A stretch of 41,839 nucleotides of DNA from contig JAFLUP010000016.1 of the NCBI GenBank assembly GCA_022508745.1, forward strand, positions 1-41,839, read 5' to 3'. The notes beneath the pieces are model-generated. The model did no database searches. It was not told the origin of the DNA and saw only the letters and a program-made list of their open reading frames with translations. Origin of the DNA: Oscillospiraceae bacterium. GTDB taxonomy: Bacteria; Bacillota; Clostridia; Oscillospirales; CAG-382. Positions 1 through 7,814 of this stretch are shown one piece after another (the stretch's first letter is position 1; every line of letters begins with the position of its first letter). Position numbers and translations under genes: made by a program.

Positions 1-2
1 AG

Positions 3-371
3 AAGTTCACCTTCACCATCACCTTGAGCGATGATTCGATCAACGGTACCTTCGGAGACATGACCTTTAAGAACGGCGTTGCCACCATCCAGCTGGCGAA
101 CGGTGAAAGCGCCACCGCAACGGGGCTGCCCACCGGCATCACCTACACGATAGAGGAAACCGCCGACGACGAGTACACTGTCGAGTCCACCGGCGCGACC
201 GGGACGATCACCGAGGAAACTGCGGAGGCGAGCTTCGTCAACCACAAAGTTCAGCCCGAACCGTCTCCCGAGACCGGCGACAAGTCCCTCTTTGCACTGA
301 CGCTGACCATGATCGGCAGCATCGGGCTCATCGTACTGGCCACTCGCAAGAGAAGCCGCAGCGCGATGTAA
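3..371 (+). CDS. C-terminal part of a cell-wall-anchored (sortase-type) surface protein, 5' end outside window
   Basis: The open frame is already running at base 3, so the gene starts upstream of the window and only its last ~122 codons are visible. The visible part begins FTFTITLSDDSINGTF and resembles the beta-sandwich repeats of Gram-positive pilin and Cna-B-like adhesins (DUF7601-type). The tail has the full sortase layout: a Pro-rich linker, an LPxTG-like SPETGD motif, a hydrophobic segment (LFALTLTMIGSIGLIVLA) and a basic end (TRKRSRSAM). It should be covalently attached to peptidoglycan and act at the cell surface. An internal TTG at 24 could be called as a start but nothing supports it, since the domain extends upstream. 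A strong hairpin follows 42 bases after the stop. The anchor call is firm; the exact adhesin family is inferred. Confidence 0.8.
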   Translation, partial: KFTFTITLSDDSINGTFGDMTFKNGVATIQLANGESATATGLPTGITYTIEETADDEYTVESTGATGTITEETAEASFVNHKVQPEPSPETGDKSLFALTLTMIGSIGLIVLATRKRSRSAM

Positions 372-412
372 CCTGAAACGCATGAACCATAGCAACCCAT
401 AACAACAAAGCA

Positions 413-445
413 GGAGCCGGGGTGCCATCGCACCCCGGCTCCTTC
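413..445 (+). terminator. Rho-independent terminator of the surface protein gene
   Basis: A perfect 12-bp GC-rich stem (413-424 with 431-442) closes a 6-base loop and is followed by TTCCTATT. It lies 42 bases downstream of the surface-protein stop. Confidence 0.85.
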
Positions 446-806
446 CTATTGTGAATGCAATATTTTTCGGAGGAACCGCCCTTTCCCTTCCTGCTTGCCG
501 CAATGCCGGAACGCAAGCGCAGAAAGCGAACACCGTGCTGCACAACCTCAGGCCAATCACGGTCGCCGTCTTGGTGTTGGGAACAGGATCCCTCCTCAAT
601 TCCCTTTCTGCTGGTTTCCGGCTGGTTTCCAGCTGCCTCGCCGGTGCGTTTACCGGCGTCTGCGCGCAGCTTGCAGTCAACCTGCTGCGGAAAGAGTCCC
701 AATCAATCCTCCCCCGGCATAGCAAAACCTCCTACGATAGTTGGCTTAACTACCCGTAGGAGGTTTCTCGGTTTATACGCCGGTTTCCCCGCTTTTCGCG
801 GTCTTT
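446..806. other. Non-coding gap of ~360 bases with a long inverted repeat; no gene recognised
   Basis: Short open frames exist on both strands (for example 451-759 plus, 328-702 minus), but none has a good ribosome binding site or a recognisable family. The minus frame runs through the terminator of the neighbouring gene. Visible structure consists of a short direct repeat (GGCTGGTTTCC, around 607-640), a long near-perfect inverted repeat at 725-766, and a small GC hairpin followed by TCTTTTT at about 791-804. The stretch may be an untranslated tail, a small RNA or a decayed mobile-element end. Nothing visible decides among these. Confidence 0.4.
725..766. terminator. Long inverted repeat, probable terminator of the metallophosphoesterase gene
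   Basis: Twelve perfectly paired bases (725-736 with 755-766, AAACCTCCTACG and its complement) enclose a further 5-bp pairing (TAGTT 738-742 with AACTA 748-752). On the minus strand the hairpin lies about 40 bases past the stop of the metallophosphoesterase and is followed by TTTTGC, so termination is the simplest role. Its length and double-stem form also resemble the hairpin ends of IS200/IS605-type elements, but no transposase is present. Confidence 0.5.
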
Positions 807-3239
807 TTATGCCTTTTTCTTCGGGATAACGATGGCAGTTACCACCGATGCAAGGGCGAGGATCGCCACGACGATGGCTACCACCGTCATCGAGGAACCT
901 TCACCGGAACCGGAATCCGAACCGGGTCCGGAAACGGTCGCGGAAGCGCCTGCCGCCGGTGTAAAGTGGATGGCTGCCTCCTGCGTCGTCAGACTGACCA
1001 CGTTTTTGCCTGTTTGCAGCGTCACGCTGAAGGTATCCTCCGCCTCGGCGAAGAAGTTGTAGTCGTCATAGACGGGAGAATAGGTGGTTTGATCCATCGC
1101 GCCGTTCTGCCCGAAGGTGATGAGCCGCAAATATCCGTCGCCGTTGCACTGGTACCCATTGATCAGGTGATTCGGGTCGGTCTCGGTTTCGGCGAACTGG
1201 TAGTCAGACAGGATCTCCCAGATGTATCTCCCGTCACCCAGATCCTTCTGGAGATGCTGTGCGCCGTGGTCGTGGCCGCAGAAGATGGCGACAACGTTGC
1301 TGTTTGGTTTGATGATATATTCCATGATCTCCGCCGCGCGGGAATCGTTATATGCCGACGGATTGGAGTCGTTTTCCACATACTGCCCCAAATAGTTGAG
1401 GTAGGGATGCACGCAGAGGATGACCGAGCGGTCGGGATATGCCTTGCAGACCGCGTTCGCCCATGCGAGGGTACGTTCCTCCGCCTCTACCCCATTGCTG
1501 AGGTACATAAAGAGGTAATCGGTGCCGGCGATGGTGATGAGGTCATAGTGGCAGGTGTTGTCATCGAGATTGCCGCCGTACCACAGGTTGCCCGCAAAGC
1601 GGGAGGCGGGGAAATTTTTCTTGAAATTCGTAAGATCCGGCGGGAAGTTGGCGGTGTCATGGTTGCCGGCGAGCACCCCGTTGGGCATCCCGGCGTTGTC
1701 AAGGATCTTGTGGACTTGGTTGGCGAATTTCCACTCGTTCAGCGCATCCGCGCCGGAACCGGGGGTGTCGACGATATCCCCCGTATGGATCAGATATCCC
1801 GCCTTCTGCTCGTTGTACAGATCCACGCTGTATTGCAGCAGAAGCTCATACGTGCTGTGGAGGTCGTCAAACTTGGAATAGTACTGGGTATCGGTGATCC
1901 AGACCACCGTATCCGAAACGGCGACGTACTTCTTCGGACGGACGGAGATCTTGACTTCCCCGTTTTTGATGTACTGCCCTTCCTCGACGGTGACAACGCA
2001 CCGCGCACCGCTCTGGGCAGCAGTCAGCTCCACATACATATTTTGCGCATAATCGAACGCAGAAATGCTGATCAGCCCGTTTTCGCCGGTGCTTCCCAGA
2101 TATTCAAAGGTGAAGGTTTTGCTCTCCCCGATGTTGTAGACGTATTCGGCACTGTCCCCCGTGATCGTGGGCGCGACGGTTTGCTTTTCCAGACCGCTTT
2201 CGATCTCCGCGCTTTTTTCGCACAGGACGAATTCCGTGCAGACGATGGAGCTGTTTCCGTGCACGTCGGTGGCGGTGACGGTGAGCAAGTGCCTCCCGAG
2301 GGCATATCGCTCAAGACTTTTGCCGGGGGCGTAGGACTTCCCGTCGATGTCGGCGTTGATCGTCACATCGCCGGAGGGGTCGCTCGCGCTGAACTCGATC
2401 ACGTCGTCCGGGTACAATGCGGTTCCGAAGGAAAGGTCGAGGGCGATGGTCGGACCGGTGTTGTCCACGCTAAACGTCACCTCTTTGAGGGTCTCGCTCC
2501 CTGCCGTGACTGTGAGAGTATGCTCGCCGTCAGGAAGGGTTGTGGTATCGAAGGACGCCACATAGCCGGTGGACGCGCCGATCTTTTCGGCAAGATCCGG
2601 GAAAACAAAGGAGATATACAGCGCCGTATTCGGTGTGCTACCGCCCATACCCGTTTCCGCGCTCCAACCGTCCCCCATGTTGTACACCTTGTTCGGATCG
2701 TAAGACTCGGTCACGTCGCGGGTGTCGCCTGTCCCCACGACGGGATAGTGCAGGATCACCGATTCCGGCAGGACCGTCTCCCCGTTGGGAAGCATGATGG
2801 AAACGCCTTTGACCTCCTGGTCGTCCAGATTGTAGGTGCCGTAGACCAGCCCTTTTCCGTATTCAAACCCAATGGAGGAGGGCACATACGTCAGCGTGGC
2901 GTCTCCACTTTCGAACACCGAGCTGTCGAATTCGATCTCATAGGAGCCGGATGTGGAGGGAATGGAGGTGAAAGCGGAACCCTTGTAATAGATGTTTCCG
3001 CCGTCGTAATCCACGCCGGTCGCCGTGAACAGGAAGCGCGGCTGCCCGGCGTTGACGCCGAGGGACACGCCGTCCACCGCCATCTCGATGCCGCCCCTGC
3101 CGGAGGCGATGAATTGAAAGCTGCCGGAAAGGACATCCCCGTCCTTTACATTGACGACAACGCCGTCGGCGGCAACTGCCGGGACCGCAAAGAGGAACAG
3201 AAGCCCCACGGTCAAAAGAAGTGCTGCAAAACGTTTCAT
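807..3239 (-). CDS. Secreted, membrane-anchored calcineurin-like metallophosphoesterase
   Basis: This 810-aa protein probably hydrolyses phosphoesters outside the cell; its substrate is unknown. The start at 3239 (MKRFAALLLTVGLLF) is chosen because GAGGAAAAAC precedes it and it opens a clear signal peptide ending AVPAVA-AD. Longer starts would bury that peptide. The N-terminal ~430 residues look like Ig-like or carbohydrate-binding-type beta domains. The catalytic domain carries the metallophosphoesterase motifs in order: DTQ (~449), GDIVD (~486), GNHD (~525), a CVHP histidine (~609) and GHDH (~655). The C-terminus has a Ser/Gly linker, one membrane helix and the basic tail IPKKKA, with no LPxTG. 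It is convergent with a sortase-anchored protein and has its own promoter. The catalytic family is certain; 5'-nucleotidase, phosphodiesterase or teichoic-acid roles are all possible. Confidence 0.9.
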   Translation of the reverse strand: MKRFAALLLTVGLLFLFAVPAVAADGVVVNVKDGDVLSGSFQFIASGRGGIEMAVDGVSLGVNAGQPRFLFTATGVDYDGGNIYYKGSAFTSIPSTSGSYEIEFDSSVFESGDATLTYVPSSIGFEYGKGLVYGTYNLDDQEVKGVSIMLPNGETVLPESVILHYPVVGTGDTRDVTESYDPNKVYNMGDGWSAETGMGGSTPNTALYISFVFPDLAEKIGASTGYVASFDTTTLPDGEHTLTVTAGSETLKEVTFSVDNTGPTIALDLSFGTALYPDDVIEFSASDPSGDVTINADIDGKSYAPGKSLERYALGRHLLTVTATDVHGNSSIVCTEFVLCEKSAEIESGLEKQTVAPTITGDSAEYVYNIGESKTFTFEYLGSTGENGLISISAFDYAQNMYVELTAAQSGARCVVTVEEGQYIKNGEVKISVRPKKYVAVSDTVVWITDTQYYSKFDDLHSTYELLLQYSVDLYNEQKAGYLIHTGDIVDTPGSGADALNEWKFANQVHKILDNAGMPNGVLAGNHDTANFPPDLTNFKKNFPASRFAGNLWYGGNLDDNTCHYDLITIAGTDYLFMYLSNGVEAEERTLAWANAVCKAYPDRSVILCVHPYLNYLGQYVENDSNPSAYNDSRAAEIMEYIIKPNSNVVAIFCGHDHGAQHLQKDLGDGRYIWEILSDYQFAETETDPNHLINGYQCNGDGYLRLITFGQNGAMDQTTYSPVYDDYNFFAEAEDTFSVTLQTGKNVVSLTTQEAAIHFTPAAGASATVSGPGSDSGSGEGSSMTVVAIVVAILALASVVTAIVIPKKKA

Positions 3240-3301
3240 GTTTTTCCTCGCTTTATCATGATTCATATGGGAACAACGACTGATACCATGCTCCAAATTG
3301 C

Positions 3302-3330
3302 ATTATAGCATAAACTCCCTCACGATTCAA
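3302..3330 (-). promoter_or_regulatory. Sigma-A-type promoter of the metallophosphoesterase gene
   Basis: On the minus strand TTGAAT (3325-3330) and a perfect TATAAT (3302-3307) are separated by 17 bases, about 60 bases upstream of the chosen start. Confidence 0.75.
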
Positions 3331-3394
3331 CAGAATTGTTCAATTTTCAAAAAAATAACTTCCTCGCCGCTTTTGCGGATGGGTTTCCTTTCTA

Positions 3395-3443
3395 TTGACA
3401 AACCGTTTTTCCATGTTACAACAAAAAACCGACCGACGGTCGG
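3395..3443 (+). promoter_or_regulatory. Promoter-like element with a perfect 15-bp dyad, TetR-type operator
   Basis: TTGACA (3395-3400) is followed after 16 bases by TACAAC (3417-3422). Immediately downstream lies CCGACCGACGGTCGG (3429-3443), fully symmetric around its central A. Dyads of this CCGAC/GTCGG type are common operators of TetR/AcrR-family repressors, but no such repressor gene is in the window. A ribosome-binding site (AAAGGAG) and a GTG codon at 3461 follow, leading into the broken frame below. Confidence 0.5.
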
Positions 3444-3460
3444 AAATCTCCGAAAGGAGC

Positions 3461-3619
3461 GTGAAAACAAAGGAAGTGTACCAAAGGAGAAAAGAGAAAG
3501 CAGGAACTTTGCAGATCGCATAGCTGCTGTTCCTCATGGCGGCGGTGAATCTCATCATCGGCGCGCTCCTGTGCCGCCCCATCAAGCGCATCACGGCATA
3601 TTCCCTCATCAAGGAATAA
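3461..3619 (+). pseudogene. Broken small reading frame, remnant of a membrane-protein gene
   Basis: A GTG at 3461 sits 4 bases after AAAGGAG and reads about 20 codons (VKTKEVYQRRKEKAG...) to a TAG at 3521-3523. In the same frame the sequence continues as a hydrophobic segment and basic tail (LLFLMAAVNLIIGALLC, then RPIKRITAYSLIKE) to a TAA at 3617-3619. The second part looks like the genuine C-terminal end of a membrane protein. Either a deletion fused the start of one gene to the end of another, or a 52-residue single-helix protein carries a nonsense mutation. TAG is used as a normal stop elsewhere, for example at 7761. Family unknown. Confidence 0.4.
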
Positions 3620-3639
3620 GGATTTCTCAAGGGTTCCTA

Positions 3640-3668
3640 TTGACTTTTTCGCCGTAATATGCTAAAAT
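3640..3668 (+). promoter_or_regulatory. Promoter of the purF-like / VOC gene pair
   Basis: TTGACT (3640-3645), a 17-base spacer and TAAAAT (3663-3668) lie 53 bases upstream of the PurF-like start. Confidence 0.75.
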
Positions 3669-3721
3669 ACTTTCCGCACCGACAGCGGTAAGAAAAGCGC
3701 ACAGAAAAGAGGAAAAACAAC

Positions 3722-5155
3722 ATGGGCGGCATCTTCGGACTTTGTACAAGCAATGAATGTGTAACGGATCTGTTTTTCGGAACGGATTATCATTCCCATC
3801 TCGGCACCCGGCGGGGCGGTATGGCGGTTTTCAACGGCACGCATTACACGCGGGCGATCCACAACATCGAAAACTCCCCCTTCCGCACCAAATTCGAGGA
3901 CGATATTCAGGAAATGAACGGATGCGTGGGAATCGGCTGTATCAGCGACGAATACCCCCAGCCCATCATCCTCAACTCCCGCATCGGCACCGTGGGCGTC
4001 GTTACGGTGGGAAAGATCAACAACAAAGAAGAACTGATCCGGCAGCTCATCGACGAAGAGCACGTCTCCCTGACCGCTATGAGCGACGGCTCCATCAACG
4101 ATACGGAGCTGGTCGCCGCGCTGATTTGCCGCAAGGACAACGTCCCGGACGGGATCCGGTACGTCCAGAGCAAGATCGACGGCTCCATGACCATGTTGGT
4201 CTCCGCCGACGGCGGCATATACGCCGCACGGGACAAATACGGGCGGACGCCGCTGTTCATCGGGAAAAAGTGCGGCGAAGAGAGCGGATACTGCGCAAGT
4301 CTTGAATCCTTTGCATACGTCAATCTGGGGTATGAGACCTGCCACGCGCTGGGACCGGGAGAGGTTGTCTTCTTTACCGCTTCGGAAATGACCACCGTGT
4401 GCAGGCCGGGGAACGAAATGAAAATGTGCACCTTCCTGTGGCTGTACTACGGCTTCCCCACCTCCGATTACGAGGGAAGCAACGTGGAGGAAATGCGCTA
4501 CCGCTGCGGACAGAGCATGGCGGAGCAGGATCTCGCCAATGGGACCAACGTGGACGTGGACTATGTGGCCGGAATCCCCGATTCCGGAACGCCTCACGCC
4601 ATCGGCTACGCCAACCGTTCCGGAATTCCCTTTGCAAGACCCCTGCTCAAATACACTTCCACCTGGCCGCGCAGCTTCACCCCCAAGGATCAAAGCAAGC
4701 GCAACCTCATCGCGAAGATGAAGCTCTCCCCCGCCGATTCGCTGATCAAAGATAAAAAGCTGCTGCTCATCGACGATTCCATCGTCCGCGGCACCCAGCT
4801 GCGGGGCATGATGGAGAATCTGACCGCCCACGGCGCCAAAGAACTCCACGGACGCATGGCATGCCCGCCGCTGCTGTTCAACTGCAGGTATCTGAACTTC
4901 ACCCGTTCCGTCAAGGAAAGCGACAACATCGCCAGACGCGCCATCATCAAGCTGGAGGGCACGGAAACGGTCAGCGCAGAACGGCTCGAACCGTATACCG
5001 AATTCGGCACGAAGCAATACAACAGCATGGTGGAGGAGATCCGCACCAACCTGCACTTCGACACGCTGGAATACCACTCTCTGACCGGTATGCTGGGCAG
5101 CGTCGGCGTCGACAAATGCAAGCTGTGCACCTACTGCTGGACGGGGAAAGAATAA
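3722..5155 (+). CDS. Amidophosphoribosyltransferase-like (PurF) paralogue lacking the N-terminal catalytic cysteine
   Basis: True PurF converts PRPP and glutamine to phosphoribosylamine, the first step of purine synthesis. This 477-aa protein aligns by eye over the whole enzyme: an Ntn glutaminase domain (about 1-230) with HLGTRRGG, then a phosphoribosyltransferase domain with the PRPP loop LLLIDDSIVRGTQ (acidic pair at 351-352). The iron-sulphur-type cysteines of the Bacillus enzyme appear conserved: C236, C388 and the C-terminal CKLCTYC (466, 469, 472). The cysteine that should follow the initiator Met is glycine (MGGIFG), and no propeptide or alternative upstream start supplies one. The next Cys is residue 8. 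It therefore cannot use glutamine in the normal way; an ammonia-dependent or regulatory role is inferred. The start has an AAGAGGAAAAACA leader. A VOC gene follows 56 bases later. Confidence 0.85.
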   Translation: MGGIFGLCTSNECVTDLFFGTDYHSHLGTRRGGMAVFNGTHYTRAIHNIENSPFRTKFEDDIQEMNGCVGIGCISDEYPQPIILNSRIGTVGVVTVGKINNKEELIRQLIDEEHVSLTAMSDGSINDTELVAALICRKDNVPDGIRYVQSKIDGSMTMLVSADGGIYAARDKYGRTPLFIGKKCGEESGYCASLESFAYVNLGYETCHALGPGEVVFFTASEMTTVCRPGNEMKMCTFLWLYYGFPTSDYEGSNVEEMRYRCGQSMAEQDLANGTNVDVDYVAGIPDSGTPHAIGYANRSGIPFARPLLKYTSTWPRSFTPKDQSKRNLIAKMKLSPADSLIKDKKLLLIDDSIVRGTQLRGMMENLTAHGAKELHGRMACPPLLFNCRYLNFTRSVKESDNIARRAIIKLEGTETVSAERLEPYTEFGTKQYNSMVEEIRTNLHFDTLEYHSLTGMLGSVGVDKCKLCTYCWTGKE

Positions 5156-5211
5156 ACGTCCAACGAACGATTCAGCACGCGGATCAATCACAGAAAAGAG
5201 AGGGATTACGT

Positions 5212-5631
5212 ATGAATGAGATCATCAAGGGAATGGGATTCCACCACATTGCACTCCGGTGCAAGGATATCGACAAGAGCATCGAATTTTACAAAGCGAT
5301 CGGCTGCGTAGTCACCACCGTATGGGGAACCCCTCCCCACCACTCCGCCATGGTGGACATCGGCGACGGCGGACGGATCGAGTTATTCAGCGGCGGCGTG
5401 GAGGAGACGACCGAATCCGACACCCGCAGCGGCGAATGGCTCCATCTTGCCGTGACCTCCGACGACCCGGACGCCGCTTTCGCCACCGCCATCGCCGCGG
5501 GCGCCACCGAAAAGTTTGCGCCCTATGACGCGATGCTCTCCTCCGACCCGCCCATGCCCTTGCGCATCGCCTTTGTGTATGGACCGGACAAAGAGGTGAT
5601 CGAGTTCTTCCACGTGAAGGAACAAGCGTAA
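5212..5631 (+). CDS. VOC-superfamily (glyoxalase/bleomycin-resistance-like) protein
   Basis: A 139-aa single-domain protein of the vicinal oxygen chelate fold. It begins GMGFHHIALRCKDIDKSIEFY, with the usual first metal-side histidine (HHIAL). The second half contains RIELFSGG, EWLHLAV and a terminal EVIEFFHVKE, giving the expected paired beta-alpha-beta-beta-beta modules with His/Glu positions. The ATG at 5212 follows AGAGAGGGATTACGT, and an upstream in-frame extension would overlap purF coding, so it was not used. It shares the promoter of the PurF-like gene and ends just before a terminator. Members include glyoxalase I, epimerases and dioxygenases; the substrate cannot be read from sequence. 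The family call is firm. Confidence 0.85.
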   Translation: MNEIIKGMGFHHIALRCKDIDKSIEFYKAIGCVVTTVWGTPPHHSAMVDIGDGGRIELFSGGVEETTESDTRSGEWLHLAVTSDDPDAAFATAIAAGATEKFAPYDAMLSSDPPMPLRIAFVYGPDKEVIEFFHVKEQA

Positions 5632-5644
5632 CCTTTTCCCCAAA

Positions 5645-5690
5645 TCAAAAAACCGACACACCGCAAAAACGGAAGTGTCGGTTTTTTTGT
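5645..5690. terminator. Bidirectional terminator between VOC and anion transporter genes
   Basis: ACCGACAC (5652-5659) pairs with GTGTCGGT (5675-5682). The stem is flanked by A-runs on the left and seven T on the right, so it can serve both converging genes. Confidence 0.85.
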
Positions 5691-5696
5691 AACGAA

Positions 5697-6839
5697 CTAA
5701 ATCCACTTCAAAAGGAAGGAAAAGCCCAGCAGAAGGAGCAAAAACGCGAAATTGAACGCCGAAAACTTCGCGAGATAGGACCGCGCCTTTCCGGGATTGT
5801 GCTTGATATACTCCCGGAAGGTGATCAGACTCGCCAGTGACGCGATCAACGTGCCCACACCGCCGATGTTCACCCCCACCAGCAGATCCCGGTACTCCCC
5901 GGTGAATTGGGACAGCAGGATCGCCGATGGCACATTGCTGATGAACTGGCAGGAAAGCGTGCTGAACAACAGCGTGCTTTTGTCCAGCAGGAACCCGAAA
6001 AAGTTCCGTACCGCGTCGATCCTCGCCATATTCCCGGCAAACACAAAGAAAAACACAAAGGTCAGCAGGAGCGGGTAATCCACGGCGGCGAGCGCCTTCC
6101 GATCCACGATCAGCAGCACTCCGGGGATGATGAGCAGCCCCACCCAATAGGGGATCGTGCGGAACACGATGGCGATCGCCAGCGCAAACAGGCAAAGATA
6201 CAGCGCCGTTCGCCGTGGATCCAGTGAAACGCTCTCGTCCTCCACCTGCAGGGGTTCGTTTCTCACAAAGACGCAGCAGCATAGGGTGATCAGCACCACC
6301 GAAAAGACAAAGGGCGGCGCCATGATGCGCAGGAACTCCCCGTTGGGGATGGTAAACTTCGTATATAAATAGAGGTTCTGCGGGTTCCCGAAGGGCGTCA
6401 GCATACCGCCCAGATTGGCGGCAATGTTCTGCATGATGAAGGTAAACGCCATGTATTTCTGCTTGCCGGTGGTCGTTAATGCGAAATAGCCCAGCGGCAG
6501 AAAGGTGAGCAGCGCCATGTCGTTAGCGATGAGCATGGAACCGATAAAGGTGATATACACCAACGCCAGCACGCACAGCCTTGCGGTTTTGAACAGGTGA
6601 ACGATCTTTCGCGCCAGAATATAGAAGAAGTCCAGATCCTTCAGGGCGCACACCACCGCCAATGTGCAAAACAGGCAGGTCAGCGTTTTGTAATCAAAAT
6701 ACTCCAGATACTTCCCGTCGATCGGAATGAGCAGTGAAGTGATGATCGCCGCAAACAGCGCGATCACCATGACCGTATTCTTCTTGAAAAAGCCGAAGCA
6801 GACCGAACGGATCGGTCTCCCGGTGATAAGTGCATCCAT
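5697..6839 (-). CDS. SLC13/ArsB-CitMHS-type anion transporter, membrane protein
   Basis: A 380-aa polytopic membrane protein with about ten hydrophobic segments, belonging to the ion-transporter superfamily that includes citrate, dicarboxylate and arsenite carriers. Typical features are an N-terminal hydrophobic hairpin (NTVMVIALFAAIITSLLIP), a NMALLTFLPL helix, the loop NIAANLGGMLTPFGNPQNL and the repeat-related FISNVPSAILLSQF near the C-terminus; the Asn-Pro loops correspond to the substrate and cation site. The frame can be extended to 6944, but a perfect promoter lies inside that extension, so MDALITG at 6839 is taken as the start. It is monocistronic and convergent with the VOC gene. The substrate is unknown: arsenite is unlikely without an ars context, and a di- or tricarboxylate is plausible. 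Confidence 0.8.
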   Translation of the reverse strand: MDALITGRPIRSVCFGFFKKNTVMVIALFAAIITSLLIPIDGKYLEYFDYKTLTCLFCTLAVVCALKDLDFFYILARKIVHLFKTARLCVLALVYITFIGSMLIANDMALLTFLPLGYFALTTTGKQKYMAFTFIMQNIAANLGGMLTPFGNPQNLYLYTKFTIPNGEFLRIMAPPFVFSVVLITLCCCVFVRNEPLQVEDESVSLDPRRTALYLCLFALAIAIVFRTIPYWVGLLIIPGVLLIVDRKALAAVDYPLLLTFVFFFVFAGNMARIDAVRNFFGFLLDKSTLLFSTLSCQFISNVPSAILLSQFTGEYRDLLVGVNIGGVGTLIASLASLITFREYIKHNPGKARSYLAKFSAFNFAFLLLLLGFSFLLKWI

Positions 6840-6893
6840 CTTGTGACTTCTCTCTACCTGACAAATTTCGTATATTTCCGCACAACGGGACAT

Positions 6894-6922
6894 ACTATAG
6901 CGCAGTCTTTCGCATTTGTCAA
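6894..6922 (-). promoter_or_regulatory. Consensus promoter of the anion transporter gene
   Basis: On the minus strand TTGACA (6917-6922), 17 bases, TATAGT (6894-6899). It decides the transporter start, because the longer frame would place the promoter inside coding sequence. Confidence 0.85.
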
Positions 6923-7025
6923 TAGGAAAAAGGAGAGTTTTCACAACCGGCTATGTTTCTCCCCTTCGACGGCTCCCGATTTATGAAAAAACACAAGAAA
7001 AAAGAAAGATCCACGTACAAAAATC

Positions 7026-7054
7026 TTGCTTTTTTCGCGAAAATGTGCTATGCT
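7026..7054 (+). promoter_or_regulatory. Promoter of the DUF2461 gene
   Basis: TTGCTT (7026-7031), a 17-base spacer and TATGCT (7049-7054), followed by AGGAAGGGG and the start at 7083. Confidence 0.65.
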
Positions 7055-7082
7055 GACGAAGGACAGGAAGGGGTGCAAGCAC

Positions 7083-7763
7083 ATGATCCGGCAAGAGTTG
7101 ATCGATTTTCTCACGGAGAACTACTGGCAAAACAGCCGGGAGTGGTTTCAGGCACATAAGGAGGAGTATCGGCAAAAGGTCGTTTCCCCTATGGCGGAGC
7201 TTGTGGTAGCGCTGACGCCCTTCATGAAATCTGTGGATCCGCTGATGGTCTGTGAGCCGAAGGTGAACAAGACCATCTCTCGCATCTATCGGGATCTGCG
7301 CTACGCGAAGTATGATACCCTCTATCGGAACGAGGTGTGGATCTCCTTCCGGCGGGATCACAAGGAATTCCCGCTGTATCCGCAGTTTTATGTATATATC
7401 ACCCCCGTGGAGTTCGGGTACGGGTGCGGCTATTATCTCGCGTCCCCGGAAGTGATGCGGACCATCCGCTCCCTCATCGTGGAGCGCTCCCCGCGTTTCA
7501 CGGAGATGTTTACGGCATTTAACAAGCAGGACATCTTCACCCTTCAGGGAGACGCCTACAAAAAAGACCGCTTCCCGGAGGAACCGGCGGCGTACAAGAC
7601 TTGGCTGAACAAAAAGAACCTTTTCGCGGAATACGTGAGCCGGGACTTTGACCGATTGTTCTCCCCCGAAATGGACTTCCCCTCGCAGGTGGCGCGGGAG
7701 TTCGAAAAGCTGATCCCGCTTTATCAATTCCTGCTGTACGCGGAGGAGAAGAAGGACTTATAG
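7083..7763 (+). CDS. DUF2461 family protein
   Basis: A 226-aa cytoplasmic protein of the DUF2461 (TIGR02453) family, whose biochemical function is not established. Hallmarks visible are the opening FLTENYWQNSREWFQAHKEE, the central RIYRDLRYAKYDTLYRN (which in the family reads like R-D-R-F-x-x-x-K-x-P-Y), and the aromatic stretch LYPQFYVYITP followed by the GCGYYLASPE segment. Length is normal for the family. The ATG at 7083 is chosen because GGAAGGGG lies 9 bases upstream and the longer frame starting at 7026 would begin on top of the promoter. The stop is TAG. It stands alone between its own promoter and a convergent terminator. Confidence 0.85.
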   Translation: MIRQELIDFLTENYWQNSREWFQAHKEEYRQKVVSPMAELVVALTPFMKSVDPLMVCEPKVNKTISRIYRDLRYAKYDTLYRNEVWISFRRDHKEFPLYPQFYVYITPVEFGYGCGYYLASPEVMRTIRSLIVERSPRFTEMFTAFNKQDIFTLQGDAYKKDRFPEEPAAYKTWLNKKNLFAEYVSRDFDRLFSPEMDFPSQVAREFEKLIPLYQFLLYAEEKKDL

Positions 7764-7769
7764 CATGGA

Positions 7770-7810
7770 AATGGGCTGTCAAACAAGCGATGCTTGTGCG
7801 GCAGCCCATT
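7770..7810. terminator. Bidirectional hairpin between the DUF2461 and tcdA genes
   Basis: AATGGGCTG (7770-7778) pairs with CAGCCCATT (7802-7810), and an inner ACAAGC-GAT-GCTTGT hairpin (7783-7797) stacks inside. It lies between two converging genes with no strong T-run, so activity on the minus strand is less certain. Confidence 0.6.
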
Positions 7811-7814
7811 GTGT

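Noticed and set aside
451-829. Three overlapping small plus-strand frames in the left gap
   Set aside because: No ribosome sites at the right distance, no family resemblance; they start within a terminator tail. Left as a non-coding gap.
966-3308. 780-aa open frame on the plus strand opposite the metallophosphoesterase
   Set aside because: Shadow frame of a GC-rich gene: no ribosome site, Val/Gly/His/Arg-rich nonsense composition, and the minus strand has clear catalytic motifs.
3461-3619. Recoding of TAG as an amino acid in the small broken frame
   Set aside because: TAG is an ordinary stop elsewhere in the window (for example the DUF2461 gene at 7761-7763), and no recoding machinery or signal is visible.
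3662-5191. 509-aa minus-strand frame opposite the purF-like gene
   Set aside because: Antisense shadow; the plus strand carries the recognisable PurF domains and a promoter.
6840-6944. Extended N-terminus for the anion transporter
   Set aside because: A consensus promoter with 17-bp spacing lies inside the extension.
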